This document shows, piece by piece, positions 47,132 through 61,300 of a stretch of 64,000 bases of DNA (position 1 is the stretch's first letter; each line of letters opens with the position of its first letter). The notes under the pieces were generated by a model. The model saw only the letters and a list, made by a program, of their open reading frames with translations. It searched no databases and had not been told where the DNA came from. The position numbers were made by a program, and so were the translations under genes. The DNA is taken from contig NDFF03000005.1 in assembly GCA_002150815.3 (NCBI GenBank), forward strand, positions 62,001 through 126,000, written 5' to 3'. The DNA is from Grammothele lineata (lineage: Eukaryota; Basidiomycota; Agaricomycetes; Polyporales; Polyporaceae).

Positions 47132-48024
47132 ATGGCTCCTAGCCCCTTGCCTCTCCTGCTGCACACGACCGCCGTGGGCATCATGACCTACGGCTACCTC
47201 GCCCTCCCAGACGTTCTCATGGGCGTCATACCCATAGACACCCTCAAGGGCGGCCACTTTCAGTTTCTGACTATCCAGGGGTGAGCTCTCTCTGGTCTCC
47301 AGTGCCTCTAGTGGTAGTGACACTCTCGACAGGCTTTGTGTCGCATGGTTGACTATGATGCTGAGCTTAGGATGTGATCTCATTCCCTCTTCAAGTGAGT
47401 CGCAGCACGTGTCTTCACGTCTGCGCCCAGCAGTTGAATATGTGTCGCAGAAATCCTAAAGAATGCCAAACGTGCGGTCCTCATGAGTGCCTTGCCGGTA
47501 CGTCGTGGCCGTGTCTCGTTTGTGCGTTACAAGCTCAGTCGTTCGACCTCCCATTCAGTTAGCTATAGTAATTTCCGTAATATATTGGACCTTGCTCCTG
47601 GCCTTGCCACACCTAATCCTGCTTGAAGACCCCGAACCTTCCTCCACAGCCGGAACGCCGAAACCGGAGCGTCTACCTCTCCATGTCGATCTTGCCATTC
47701 ACGCCGTACCTGCTATCTCCTTAATCATCGACTTCTATACTCTGGAGAAGAAGTACCCCAAGAACGTCAGCCGCTACGGGGCGCTCACTCTCGCGTCCAT
47801 TCTGGGAACTTGGTATGCATCCTGGGTTGAGCATTGTGCGAGCTACAACGGATTTTGTGCGTAATTCATCTCCCTATTCTACTTGCATCGTATACTAAGT
47901 TGTTGCTCAGTCCCATACCCATTTCTTACGAACAACCCCTTCGATATCCGATTGAAGATCTATGCCGGAGCGACCTTGTTCGCAGCAGTGGCTTTCATGT
48001 TCCTCAACGCGCTGCACTCATGAT
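47132..48024 (+). CDS. FAR-17a/AIG1-like multi-pass membrane protein
   Basis: Predicted integral membrane protein of the AIG1/ADTRP family. Some members are serine/threonine-type hydrolases of fatty-acid esters of hydroxy fatty acids; the role in fungi is not established. Hydrophobic segments: LLLHTTAVGIMTYGYLAL, CVAWLTMMLSLGCDL, AIVISVIYWTLLLALPHLIL, HAVPAISLIIDFYTLEKKY (with the family His in LAIHAVPA), LTLASILGTWYASWVEHC, and the last span KIYAGATLFAAVAFMFLNAL. Exon 1 ends at 47280 and the next begins after ctcgacag; the phase fits. Further junctions split LIPSS|KILKN and the NGF|FPYPFL region. About 235 aa, normal for the family. The catalytic Thr was not identified with confidence. Confidence 0.78.
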
Positions 48025-48364
48025 CCCTGATTCATGGAAACTTATATCTACTCTATTTACTACAACCTAGAAATATCTAAGCCACTATCTTTTAGTAGTA
48101 ATAATTGAATTATCAATGAGGGTCAGGACTGTTTGCCGCACAACTGGTTTGCAGGTGCGCGCTCCTGACGACGCGTCGCGATGGTCGCGTGCAGGCTACG
48201 TCCTCCTATGGATCGAGATTAGATCTCATTTGAGATACCTGATCGAGATCTGCCTGTTACTTGGCCGTTCGAGTCAGAGGTCGCGACTCGCTTGACTGTG
48301 CTGCAAAGAGCCAACCCACCCCACTGTCTCAGCGCCCCTTCAAGTACACCAAACGTCGGTAATC
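48025..48364. other. Promoter of argininosuccinate lyase
   Basis: This 340 bp interval contains a GAGTCA hexamer (TGACTC on the minus strand) at 48271-48276, about 90 bp before the start codon. It is a candidate Gcn4/Cpc1 site, but six bases alone could occur by chance. Confidence 0.35.
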
Positions 48365-50169
<1,805 letters not shown>

Positions 50170-50654
50170 GCGGAGAGCGTTAAAACATCCGTTGCATCCG
50201 GACTGGTGTATATGAGTCGCTGAGAAGTGTATGATACACTACAGTAGTAATAGAATGTTGTATTTCGGAAAGTCCTCCGAAACTCGTGACTGGAACGGAG
50301 AGCGAGCATAGGATGACAAGAGCGAATCGCGGTCCGGGAGCTGAGACCCGCGGCCGCAGTACTTGCAGCGGTGGGTACAGGCGAAACCCAAAACGCCGCC
50401 TGTCGGGCGCTAGCGGCCATCATCGCTGCCTCACCGCGCCAACTCAACAGACACCGCCCCACTCATACCCCTACTGTCGCCCCGCCGCGACTCTCACAGG
50501 CCCCGCCAGTCCTTACCTCTTCTTGCCTCCCTTCGTCCATCTTCTTCTCCTGATTCTCGCTCGCAGCACTGAGTGCTCGCTCTCATCCCCCTGTCGCACT
50601 CCCCGCACCCTATTTCTATTTCATTACCGTTAATTCCGACAGCAGCTTCCCACA
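50170..50654. other. Intergenic region before SSO1
   Basis: 485 bp with no gene. From about 50450 to 50610 it becomes pyrimidine-rich (long C/T stretches), as is common just upstream of transcription starts in filamentous fungi. Confidence 0.4.
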
Positions 50655-52067
50655 ATGGCCAGAGACAGACTCGCAGCGCTGAGGGTATGTTCCCTTCCCA
50701 TGCTTCGTGTCTGATCAGAGCTTGTTACTGATGTCTGTCACGGCGAGTAGGCCCAGCAGCAGCAAGGAGGAGGGGGGTACACCAACTCGTGAGTGGCTCC
50801 GTTGTTGGCTGCGTACCGTTACAGCCATGGCGTGCGCTCGTGGGGGTGTGTGGGCTGAGCACTCGTCACTATAGGGACTCTTACCCGATGCAGAGCACAA
50901 ATGACTACCGCTCGCGTGCTCGGCAGAACAACCCGTATGCCCAGCAGGACGACAACCCTTCGTATGCGGCCGCTCCCGTGGTGCCCAGCACGACCAACCT
51001 CACCGCAGGCGGGAACGATATGACGTCCTTCTATAGCGAGGTGCGCCCTTATGGCGTTGTGCACAAAATAGGAGGACAAACGCTAACACTGTACCATCAC
51101 CACGCAGATCTCATCCATCCAGGATGACATCCGGACGTTCAACGACAACGTGCAGCGCATCTCGGACCTCCACTCGCGTTCACTGAACACAGCGGACGAC
51201 GTAGCGAGCCAGCGGACCGTGCAGCAGCTCGAGGACCTTGTTGCAGACACGAGCGCGCTCAGCAACGTGCTCAAGCGGCGCATTAAGGCGTTGCAGAAAC
51301 AGGGCGGCGGCGGGCGCGACGGCGAGATCCGCAAGCAGCAGACCGGGCTCGTCAAGACCAAGTTCATGGAGGCAATCCAGAACTACCAGACCGTCGAGCA
51401 GCAATACCGCCAGAAGTACAAGCAGCGGCTCGAGCGGCAGTACAAGATTGGTGCGTGTCCTATCCTCACCTCTTACGCTGCGGCCGTAGGCGTGGCCGCG
51501 GAGAGGAGACAGGTCGCTGACCTTCGGATGCAGTTAAGCCGGATGCGAGCCCGGAGGAGGTGAAGGCGGTCGTGGACGATGATCAGGGCGGCCAAATCTT
51601 CAGTCAGGCGTTGATGAATTCAAACCGTTATGGCGAGGCGCGGTCCGCCTACCGCGAGGTTCAGGAACGGCACGCGGACATTAAGAAGATCGAAAAGACT
51701 TTGACGGAGCTCGCCCAGTTGTTTAACGATGTAAGTGCCTCAGCGTCTTCCCAAAGATATCAGAACTCATCATCGGCTACAGATGAGCATACTAGTCGAA
51801 CAGCAGGACGAGCAGATTACCGTCATCAACGATACCGTCAAGGATGTTGAGAAGGATGTCGAGACTGGGTATGTTTGGTTTGCCGTCTACTCCCATAACC
51901 ATATTTACCTTTCCACTAGTCTCAACTACACAAACAAGGCGGTTGATTCAGCGCGGGCTGCCCGCAAGAAGCGTTGGATTTGCTTCATGATCTTCCTTGT
52001 CCTCCTTATCGTCATTGCGATTGTCGTCGTCGTCTTCGTTCTCAAGAACAAGCCATCGTCGAAGTGA
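50655..52067 (+). CDS. SSO1: SSO1/2-type syntaxin (plasma-membrane Qa-SNARE)
   Basis: t-SNARE for fusion of exocytic vesicles with the plasma membrane. A Gln/Gly-rich and Ser-rich N-terminus (AQQQQGGGGYTNS) is followed by the Habc bundle (EISSIQDDIRTFNDNVQRIS, RTVQQLEDLVADTSALSNV, GLVKTKFMEAIQNYQTVEQQ). The SNARE helix runs VQERHADIKKIEKTLTELAQ, FNDMSILVEQQDEQITVIND, VKDVEKDVETGLNYTNKAVD, with the zero-layer Gln in LVEQQDEQI. A basic RAARKKRW precedes the C-terminal anchor ICFMIFLVLLIVIAIVVVVF. At least six exons, with introns of 50-65 nt. Tail-anchored topology. Confidence 0.93.
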
Positions 52068-53412
52068 ACGATAGCGACTGTCGGTGCTGTCGTCCTGTAT
52101 CATATATCCTTATATCATGGGACACTTCCGTAGTTCTCTTCCCTCCTCACTCGACCTGCCCATCTTGCATCGCGCTTATCTATTTTCTTCCTTTACATGT
52201 TCTTCTGTGGTATTCTGGTAATTGGATCTGCGACGCCCCGCCTCGCCAGGCTGGATGGATTCACGGTACACCTGCACTTACCCGACTGGACGAGTGATAC
52301 CCCTATCGTACGCAATGATCTACCACCTTTTTGACTCCCGAAGACGTCCCGATGGCCTTAATGGCCCCAAGCGACAGCGTTATATGGCCAGAGGAAGCCA
52401 AGAAGGAGGTGCCGGAAGAAGCGTGCGCCGTGCGTGGGCAACTGCGCGGAGGCCGTGTGGCAGGAGGGCGCTGCTGTGCGAACGGCGGCACGTCAGCAGG
52501 TCGAGGGACCTGATACTCCACTGTAAATTGCTCAAATTTGGATATGTCTTCGGTGCTTCAAGAGCCTAGGCCGCGCGCATCTTAGGTCCTTGGCCAATTT
52601 TTTCGATGTCCTCCGAAGCCGAAGCGCATCTCAACCGGGAGGTGTCGTGCGGAACATCAACGGGGGTCGCGAGCCGCGGCCGCAGAGGGAAAGAGCAACA
52701 GCGAAGCGGACGGAAGCAAGCCTGAACGGATGCACGCGCCCTCCAGCCCTCCTCCTCGTTGGTTGGCCGGCCAGAGAGCGACGAGGCTGGCAGACTTGCT
52801 GGGGTAGCCAGCGGCCGGAGACTCGGCACCGCCTTCGGGCCTGGCATGCGTCTGCCCGGGGCGCCAGTGCTGTGGCGACGGCAGAACAAGGAGCGCGGAC
52901 GATAAGAGAGGGCCGCGAATAAAAGCCTCGTCAACGTTTGTCATGCGGAGGATAGTCGGCGTCGGATGGAGCGGAGATGGCTGGTCCCGAGGACGACGAG
53001 CGGTGTCCGACGCGAAAAGGGCTGAGAGCGGCGGGACGAAAGAGCGCGAGCCTCGAAAGGTGGCGGACGGAGGGTCGGATGAGGTGTGCCGGGGAGCGGA
53101 GGCAGACGGAAGCGCGGCGGTCCCTTCGGAGACGGATCGGGCACCGATCTTGGGCCCATCTCCCGCAACGCCGCCACGCGAGATCTCAGATCCACATCTC
53201 GAGCTGACGCGGCCTCTCCCTCTGCGTATAAAGCTCTCTCCCTCCCGACCACACTCACCTCCAACCCCCTCGCCCGCATAACACGCCCCCTTCCCGCCGC
53301 CGTCGCCGCCGTGAGCATCGCCCTCAACCTCTCTATTCATAGTGTCCCTAGCTAATCTGCGCTCTCTGTCAGGCCGTCCTCTCCTCACACGACCTCCCGA
53401 CGTCCTATCGCC
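52068..53412. other. 1.3 kb intergenic region with strong-looking promoter of the AN1 gene
   Basis: I see no supportable gene. It is GC-rich, so long frames stay open on both strands (up to 382 codons on the minus strand), but these are repetitive in Arg/Ser/Gly and have no domain. A TATAAAG at 53227-53233 followed by C/T-rich sequence lies about 180 bp before the AN1 gene start. Confidence 0.4.
53227..53233 (+). promoter_or_regulatory. TATA box before the AN1 zinc-finger gene
   Basis: TATAAAG followed by a C/T-rich stretch (ctctctccctcccgacc), the usual pattern of a well-expressed fungal promoter; the ATG is 180 bp downstream. Confidence 0.5.
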
Positions 53413-53730
53413 ATGCCTGCCAAGAAGCGCTGCCAGCTCCAGTCTGAGACTCCCTGCAACCAGGCTGTGCTCCGTATCGTTGGCAAATGCCCCCATTGTC
53501 TCCACGAATTCTGCGGCACAGTGCGTTCTGTACTTTTCGTCATGTTGACTTACACAACTAACGTATCTCGCATTTGCTTTTGCCTCCCCTTTAACGTACT
53601 TCAATAGCACCGTATGCCTGAGCACCACGACTGCCAGAACCTGGAGAGCTGTCGGCAGCAGGCGTTCGAGAAGAACAAGGCGAAGTTGGAGAGTGAACGG
53701 ACCGTCGCATCCAAGATGGCGACGGCGTAA
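53413..53730 (+). CDS. Small AN1-type zinc-finger protein
   Basis: Two exons (53413-53520 and 53608-53730) give 76 aa that are almost entirely one AN1 finger. The Cys/His set is KKRCQLQSETPCNQ, KCPHCLHEFCGTHRMPEH and HDCQNLESC, followed by a Lys/Glu helix (AFEKNKAKLESERTVASKM). The intron interrupts the motif at CGT|HRMPEHHD. AN1 fingers bind ubiquitin-related or p97/Cdc48-linked partners and are often stress induced. No second domain is present, unlike the A20-AN1 or Cuz1/ZFAND1 types. A TATA box and C/T-rich leader suggest good expression. Confidence 0.85.
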
Positions 53731-54856
53731 CCCCCTCGCCCTATCGCTCTCGCCGTCCACACTCCCTCCCCATCTCCCTACCGGTTGCTCGCGTGCCTTT
53801 CGCACATCCGGCCCAGTCCTTTACATGGGGCTCATCAGGCTTCCTGCCGTTCAGGTCATCTCCGCCTCCGGCTCATCCTCACGATCTCGCATATCAGTGC
53901 TTTTACGACATACGGACACATGCTATACCACATAATATTCCTCCTCTACCCCCGTAACTCCCGGTGTTGCTTCCCTCTGCCCTCTTGTTCCACCCGCATC
54001 TGCCGCCACATCGGTGTCCATACGTGTTTCCATATAGTTCCCAGTATTACCAATGTAGACTTTTATGACATATCCTTGGGCTGTTTCGATGGCTTCGGAC
54101 ATCCAGTATTCTATTACGCCATTTTGCGACAGTATGGGCTGGTCCAATAGGCACCGGACGAGTGGTGAAATGCGAGTCAGTCTGGAGGGGTATTCGTTCC
54201 TGCGCGCGCGTCTTCGTGCTCGTCTCTGGTGGCCGTGCATTCTTGGCTACGCCGGTCCAGACTGGTCCAGTGCCGTTCTTGTCAGCCCTCATCACGACAG
54301 ATGGAACGTCGTGGTGGTCCAGTTGCGACGTCTCGCAGTCTCTTCGTAACGGCCCTATCGCCATTGCATTGCGGGGTAGACCGGAATTTATGCGGTGCTC
54401 AGCTGCGGGGTCACGCTGTATCCCCACAAATGACCCCAGATGGCAGCCGGCGTGCCTAATCGCGATGTATCCGGCCCGTGTATAAAGAGTCAGATTGACC
54501 CACCATCCGATTTTCCTCAACCCCTGCACACCCTCGCAACGCAGCAGCGTCCAGCGCGACACTACATTGTTCGGCTCTTGCACTAGTACGCCTTCACTGT
54601 CTGTCTACGGCCCATTGCGACCGTGCTCATCAGCGGCACGCCCCACACACCTGCATCCGGCATCTCCGATACTCTTTTCACGTGCAACGACGTCGCACAA
54701 CGCCATTCCTGCCCCCGCACTCCGTGAAATCTGCATCATAGGTGCGCGGCCCTTGTGGGCCTGCCATATATACACAACGGAGCGTCGGGGCTGACCGTAT
54801 TCCCCTACCCGTTACCCCTCTTCCATTCGGACTCTGCTCGGCGCGCCCTCTTGAAC
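53731..54856. other. 1.1 kb intergenic region before aspartate aminotransferase
   Basis: No supportable gene. A 178-codon minus-strand frame (54047-54583) lacks motifs. A GAGTCA hexamer (possible Gcn4 core) is at 54487-54492, and a TATATA at 54767-54772 lies 85 bp before the aminotransferase ATG. Confidence 0.4.
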
Positions 54857-57363
54857 ATGGCGAACCGACTGAAGCAAGTCACGTCCCATCTCGCATCAGA
54901 GATGTCGTCGGAAACCATCACTGCTGGTACGTGCCCTTCCGAACGCGGACGGCTAGATGGCTAGATGGGAGCTTAAACGGATGCGGCGTTTCGACAGAGA
55001 GCTGGAACGAGGTCCCCCTCGCACCTCCTGATTCGTATGCTTTCTATTCACTCTGAGCGTCTCGGCGGATTTCTGAGGTCTATTCATATGGCAGCATCTT
55101 CAAGCTCACCGCGGCGTACAAGGCGGATACGTACCTTCAGAAGCTCAATGTGGGCGTTGGCGCGTACCGTGATGACAACAACAAGCCTTGGGTGCTTCCG
55201 GTCGTAAAGAAGGTGCGTGTATCAGTGTGTCAGATTCTACTTGGAGGCTCTGGAATGGCCCGGACGGGGATAGTCATAGCTCGACGCCCTCCAGACCTGT
55301 CTCTCTGTGCTTTTAAATACCCAAGCCCGGGATCTTGTCGAGTTCCATTACGTATGATTTTACCACGACTGTACCGCACAACGCTGCGTATCTTGGTATT
55401 GCAATCACGCGTTCCCCGCTTAACCGCTCATTAGTCGGACGAGTACTGACGTCAGCTCCAGGCGACAGAAATCCTCGTCAACGACCCTGCGATTGATCAT
55501 GAGTACCTCCCCATTACGGGCCTGCCGGAGTACTGCTCTGCCGCAGCGCGCTTGATGTTCGGGCCTGACTCCCCCGTGGTCACCGAGGAGCGCGTCACCT
55601 CCGTGCAGACCATCTCCGGCACGGGTGCAAACCACCTTGGGGCGCTTTTCCTGAGCAAGTTCTACCACTGGAACGACAAGCGCGTGTACGTTAGCGATCC
55701 CACATGGGGTACGTGCCGTTTCCCCAAGGTTCCCCGCGGCCCCATAATTTTGTTCACATCGCGCTGCGGTCTGACTGATGGCTGACGCGGGGCTGGGCAG
55801 TCAACCACCACCAGATCTTCCCGCTCGTCGGTGTCGCAGTCTCGACGTACCCGTATTACGACCCGAAGACGATCGGCCTCGCGTTCGGGCCCTACCTTGA
55901 GACGTTGAAGAACGCGCCGGCCCGTTCCGTTTTCCTCATCCACGCGTGTGCTCACAACCCGACTGGGGTCGACCCGACGCGGGAACAGTGGAACCAGATC
56001 GCCGACGTCATGCTCGCGAAGGGCCACTTTGCGTTTTTCGACTGCGCCTATCAGGGCTTCGCGAGCGGCGACCTGGACAACGACGCGTGGGCTGTGCGCG
56101 AGTTCGTCAAGAGGGGGGTGCCGATGCTCGTCTGCCAGGTGCGTGGCGCCGCTACCGCGCGGGATTCGCATTGCGTTGACACAGACATTGTCCATAATGC
56201 AGAGTTTCGCCAAGAACGCCGGTCTGTACGGCGAACGGGTCGGAGCGCTGCACGTTGTGTCGCCGACCAAGGAGGGCACAGCGCGGATCAAGAGCCAGCT
56301 GTCTGTGCTCGCCCGCTCCGAGATTAGCAACCCCCCCGCGCACGGCGCGCGCCTGGTGAGAGCTTCCGTCTGGCGCGGTGGCAACTTCTGGGCCGTTTCG
56401 CTGATAGATGGGGGGCGGCTTGTCGTGATTCATCCGTCCGTTCATCTCCATCCATGCAGATGTCACTCATCCTGAACGACAAGGAGCTGTTCGAGGAGTG
56501 GAAGCGCGACATCAAGACGATGGCCGGGCGCATCATCGAGATGCGCAAGGAGCTGTACCGGCTGCTGACCGAGGAGCTGAAGACGCCCGGGAACTGGGAC
56601 CACATTGTGAACCAGATCGGGATGTTCAGGTACGTTCGTGCCCATTCCTGCCGCTGCGCTGAGCTGCGGGGCATCATTATGATCATAATTGTCCCCGCGC
56701 GTGGTGGTCCGCGGCATCGACCGGGACTGGGTGCTGGTGCCTGCGGGACGGGCTTGGAGATTGGCCCGAGGCGAGCGTCCTCGAGGCCGGTGTATGCATT
56801 GGTGCTGACCGGCCGCGTTGTCGCCATTTGTGGGCTGTTGGAGCGAGTGTCTCGCGTGGGTGGCAGATCCGCGAAGGCGACACGCGCGTGTGGGTGCGCT
56901 GGGGCGACGGTACGCGTGTTCCCGTATGGATGAGGAGAGCGCGGTGTGGCATACGCGCGCGGAGGAGCTCGCCGACACGAACGCGTGGAAGACGAGCGTG
57001 TCGCGGATGGTGGTGGGGGCGCGCGACACGGGAACTGTCGCGTTGGAGCATCACCAGAAGGCGAGTGGATGATGGTACGATGGAAGAGCGTGCCGTGCAG
57101 GCTGCCGGCCGAGGAAGGTCTGGCGGGGAGCCAATGAGGAGGGTGGCGGGGCTGGCCGCGGGGGTGGATAGACACGGAGGCTGACGGGAGGCTGCTTGTT
57201 TGCAGTTTCACGGGGATTAACCCGGCGCAGAGCCAGGCGCTGGTGGAGAAGGCGCACGTCTACCTGACGCAGAACGGGCGAATCTCGATGGCGGGGTTGA
57301 ACAGCCACAACATCCGGTACTTTGCAGAGTCGCTGGACAAGGCCGTCCGGGGCGAGCTCTAAG
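54857..57363 (+). CDS. Aspartate aminotransferase (PLP-dependent, class I)
   Basis: Interconverts aspartate and 2-oxoglutarate with oxaloacetate and glutamate. The N-terminus MANRLKQVTSHLASEMSSET joins ESWNEVPLAPPDSIFKLTAA and LNVGVGAYRDDNNKPWVLPV. Then TISGTGANHLGALFLSKFYH, DPTWVNHHQIFPLVGV, FLIHACAHNPTGVDPTREQW, FAFFDCAYQGFASGDLDND, and the PLP-lysine motif SFAKNAGLYGERVGAL. The C-terminal part is INPAQSQALVEKAHVYLTQN through SMAGLNSHNIRYFAESLD. Introns are short except the last, 56640-57205 (566 nt), unusually long for this window. Length is about 425 aa. Whether it is cytosolic or mitochondrial is unclear; the N-terminus is only mildly basic. A Gcn4-type core and TATATA lie upstream. Confidence 0.93.
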
Positions 57364-58311
57364 ACGGCGAGGGCGGGACGAAGGTTGTGCGAAGCGCGAG
57401 GCGTCTGCTGGAACCGGCGAGGACTGAGAGGACGGCGGACCGGGACGGACGGCCGGATGGGGAAGGGGCGGGTACAAGGCGGGTGACTCCGACGGTGAGG
57501 GCGACGCCACAGCAGCAGTTAGCGCGTTGTTTGTAGATTAGAGAGCGTGGGAAATGACGTCGTGTACCTGGCCGACAGCCCAGACCGCATGGGGCCGAAA
57601 ACGGACGGTGACATCATGGGTGCAGCTGAGAAGGATGGGTCCGCATCATTTTCATACAGACTCGGTCGCCCAGCGGTCGTCCCCCGCTCGCCTCCGCTGC
57701 CCCGCTCGCCGTCCTCCCGTCGCTCTCCGCCGCACCGGCTCGTCTCTCTCTCTCTCGCCTCCCTTTCCTGGCCACCACCTCCTTCTCCTCCTCCTCTCCC
57801 GCCCTCGTCCCGGGCCTCCCTCCACGCCAGCCACCGCGTGTGCATGCCCTGCCACACGCAGTCCGGTCACGACCCGCCCCGCTCCCCCTGCTCCTGCTCG
57901 ACGCCCCGCCCCCGACCGCGTTCGCTCTCCCCAGCACACCCACCGCACACGCCCTGACGCGCGACGCCGCTGCTCTATATGCTGCACTCACCCCCTCCCG
58001 CTCCCTTCGCCGCTGCCTCCGCCTCGCTGCCCTCCCCGCCCCGGCCCTCTTGCGTCATATATTCCTCCTCTTCCGCTCGAGCACTCAGGTGCCGCCCGTT
58101 TCCTCGTGCTCGGCCCTGAAGGCCTCTCTTTTCTCTCCAACCCCCGCTCTCTTCCATCCCGCTTTCTCTCCTCTTCTCTCCTCCCCCTTCCCCTCCTTCC
58201 GCCCGTCCGCCTCTCTCGCCGCCTCTGCCGGCATTTCTAACCATCGCGTTTTCTTCCGCTTTCAGTAATTTCATGGGAATCGTGCTTTCTTTTTTCTTCC
58301 CCGCTCTGTTC
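57364..58311. other. Pyrimidine-rich leader of the PP4 regulator gene
   Basis: About 950 bp without a supportable gene. From about 57660 to 58270 the plus strand is almost continuously C/T-rich, with many ctcctc and ccctcc runs. It probably contains the promoter and a long 5' UTR. A good acceptor (ttccgctttcag, ending 58265) suggests a 5' UTR intron. Confidence 0.45.
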
Positions 58312-61300
58312 ATGTCCCCCCCAGCCCCGTCCCTCCCCACCTCCTCCAATGTCTCCGCCTCGCCCTCCCCGTCCCCAGACCTCTCCTCCAAACACCCCTC
58401 GGACCACCCCGAAGACGACTTGCCGGACCCTTCCCCTCCATCAACCCCCAAGCCGGTGGTTATCGGCTCCCCGCCCTTGGACTCCCGCCCGTACTCGCCT
58501 CATGGTATCGGCATTGGCATCCTCTCTCCCCAGCCCGTCATCGGTCCGTTCGCGCCCATATCGCGCGCGAATCTGTCGCCCCTCCAGGTCAAATCCTCGC
58601 CCTCAGAACAGCGTCCGAACCCCCTCGATTCCGTCCTTCCGCGCCTTCCCACCAGCCCGTTCGAGCAGCAGCACGCACCCCGCTCCAGCGGCTCCCGCTC
58701 CCCGGATGTGCCGCCGGCACCACCGCCGCCCCCTCCTCATTTGAGGTATGTGGACGACACGGCCGCGAAAGACGACGACGAGGGAGAACATATTCCGCTC
58801 ATGCCAATTTCTAGCGCCAGTGCTAATGCCGGGCTGCGGATCGCTATCCCGCCGCCCCACCCTACCGCTTCAACGTCGACGCCTTCGCCGCCCCTGCTGT
58901 GGCCTCCGGCGCAGGACCCGGTCGCAGGTGCGGTCCCGTCGCCTGCTCGTGACCCTGAGTCCCCCGGCGCGGTCGCTTTGGAGGTACCGGCGCCTGCCGC
59001 GACGGTCGATCTTCTCGCGCCCTCGTCCGAGTTGAACATTGATTTCAGTGAATTTGACACCGAGGGATGCAGCGCGCTCGAGAAAATCTACCTCTTCTCG
59101 CGCAGCAAGGCCAGCTTTCACAAGGTGTTCATCGCCCACGCGCTGCCCGGCTACCTGCTCGGCGCGGACGACGGTGTTGCCGAGCTCTCGAGCAGAGAGG
59201 TGATCGAACAAATCACTCCGAGCGAAGCGGTCGAGTATGTTCTCCCGCTCCTCAACGGTCTTGCCATGGACGACGGTGCGTGCCTGTTTGTCCCGCTGAC
59301 ATCAGCCCAGGACTGACGTCGGAACCTATTTACCGCGGCCGTCTCGCCGGCGCCCATTACGTCGTTGCCACCGGTAATTCGGATTATCCATTGTCCTCGA
59401 ACTCGGGGCTCGCTTCGTCGCTCTCGTGCTTCACTACGTAACGGCTTGACTTGATCTGGGTCTCGACGCTGGGCACGAGCAGACGAATCGGTCAAGGAAG
59501 CTCTCGCGGCCGAGCTCGTGCCCATCATCTGGTGGTTCGTAACCCACTGCAGATTGGTGGACGACGAACCCCAGCCTCCGCCCTCGCCTCCTGCCCCGAC
59601 GCCGCTTTCGTCCAACGCATCCACCAGCTCTGATCACGAGCCTGACGCACGTCCCCCCACGCCGCGATCGGACCCCCTCTCTGCCGACATTCACGCGGCT
59701 GCTCTACCCACCGAGAGTTCCTTCGTTCAGCACCGAGAAGACGAACCGACAGCGATCTCCGTTCAGACTTTCACACCGATCCTGGGGACACTTCTGCTCA
59801 GTCCTAACGGCATTGTAGGCGGCTCAGCGCGCTACGCCGTCGTAGAACTTTTGCGACGGCTACGGCGCGCAGACGACCGCGAAAACGGCCTAGGAGACTT
59901 CGCTGCCCAGCCACGTGCCTCGACGTCCACGCCTGCGCCACAGCGTTCTAGCAGCCCAACTCCATCACAGGCGGAATACCAGGAAGAGAGCGACCGACTA
60001 GATGTGGGCCTCTTCCAGCGCGACGAACGTCGACTTTTCGAGCGGGAGCTCGTGTACCAGGTCGTCATTGGAATGGGACGCCTCGATGAGGAAGAAAGGG
60101 TAGATCCGCAACCGGAAGGTGTTAGCAGCGAGGCGTTCTCAGATTCGGGCCCGTCTACAGCCGTACCAACACCGCAGCCCGACACCTCCGCGGCGGAGTC
60201 GGAATCATACTTCCCTCCGGCCACGACGCTGGGCTTCGCGGCTGCCGTTGTACCAGCATTTGCCACGCCATCGCCGCCCCTCCAGGTGTCAGAGCCTCCA
60301 GTCTTAGCTACGGCGGTTAGTGCGCTGTCCCCAGCCCCCTCCCCACCCGTTTCGTCCACGTCGTCTCTGTCAGGTTCGCCCGGCCACTCGTCGTCCTCTA
60401 CACCTTCTCTGACGTCATCCACGTCTTCTTCCTCCGGCGAATATCCAGAAGCCGCCGAACCCATTGGAACGGACCAAATCGACAATGCTCTCGCGGAGAG
60501 CTTGGGCCTGACGGATGACGCCCATCTGCTGCCGGACGTGGACGATACGGCGAGGGCGGAAATGAAGATCGCCCTCCCCGCGAACGATTGGACGCCCACA
60601 GGCGCCTTCTCGCGGCCGGCCGCGTTGCCGACCACACCGCCGTTCGAGGTGCCTCCGCCCCCACCTGTGGGCGCATCCGTGCCCGTCTCTGCAGAACCCG
60701 CGTCTCCGATCACTGGTCTACCGATCCTGCAAGTCCACTCGCCGTCGCCCGCGGGCCCGGCACATGAGGTGGCGCCACGGCAACCCGGGGCGTGGACGAG
60801 CCCACGGTCGGCGGCTCGCGAGCTCGAAGTGATGGACGAGAACCAGCCACTGGAGGCGGCGGACGATGATCTCAACGAGGAAGCGGCCGTTGGCAGGCTC
60901 TCGAGCATGAGTCTCATGGCGGCGGTAACTGCGAGCGGTGCGTACTTGCCGCTCTGGGTATGCGCATTCGGCTGATCTGCTCCCTTGCACCGGCGCAGGC
61001 TCCGTCAGCGAGGAGACGAAGAGAGCCTTTGTGGCCGAAGTCGAGCGCGTCGGCCGCGATCCCGTGTACTGGGTCAGGCGCGAGGCCAGCTTTGCCGTGG
61101 GCGCTCTCGCCAAGGTCGTCCCTGAGGAAGTCGTGATCTCGTCTCTGGTGCGTCGTGATGCGGTTCGTCTCTGCGGCGGGTGTGCTGACGTCGTCGGATG
61201 CACGCTCGTAGCTGCCGCTGTTCGAGGCGCTCTGCCAGGACGCGACATGGCACGTCCGTCATTCGGTTCTATTCGCCCTTCCTGCGATTCTCTCTAGGCT

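Noticed and set aside
52657..53805. 382-codon open frame on the minus strand
   Set aside because: GC-rich DNA keeps all frames open here. The product is Arg/Gly/Ser-rich without domains, and it overlaps the AN1 gene and its promoter.
54047..54583. 178-codon minus-strand frame between the AN1 gene and aspartate aminotransferase
   Set aside because: No motif, no hydrophobic pattern and no splice context.
59832..60917. 361-codon minus-strand frame
   Set aside because: Antisense to the low-complexity Ser/Pro insert of the PP4 regulator. Its own product is Ser/Gly-rich and looks like a mirror of that insert.
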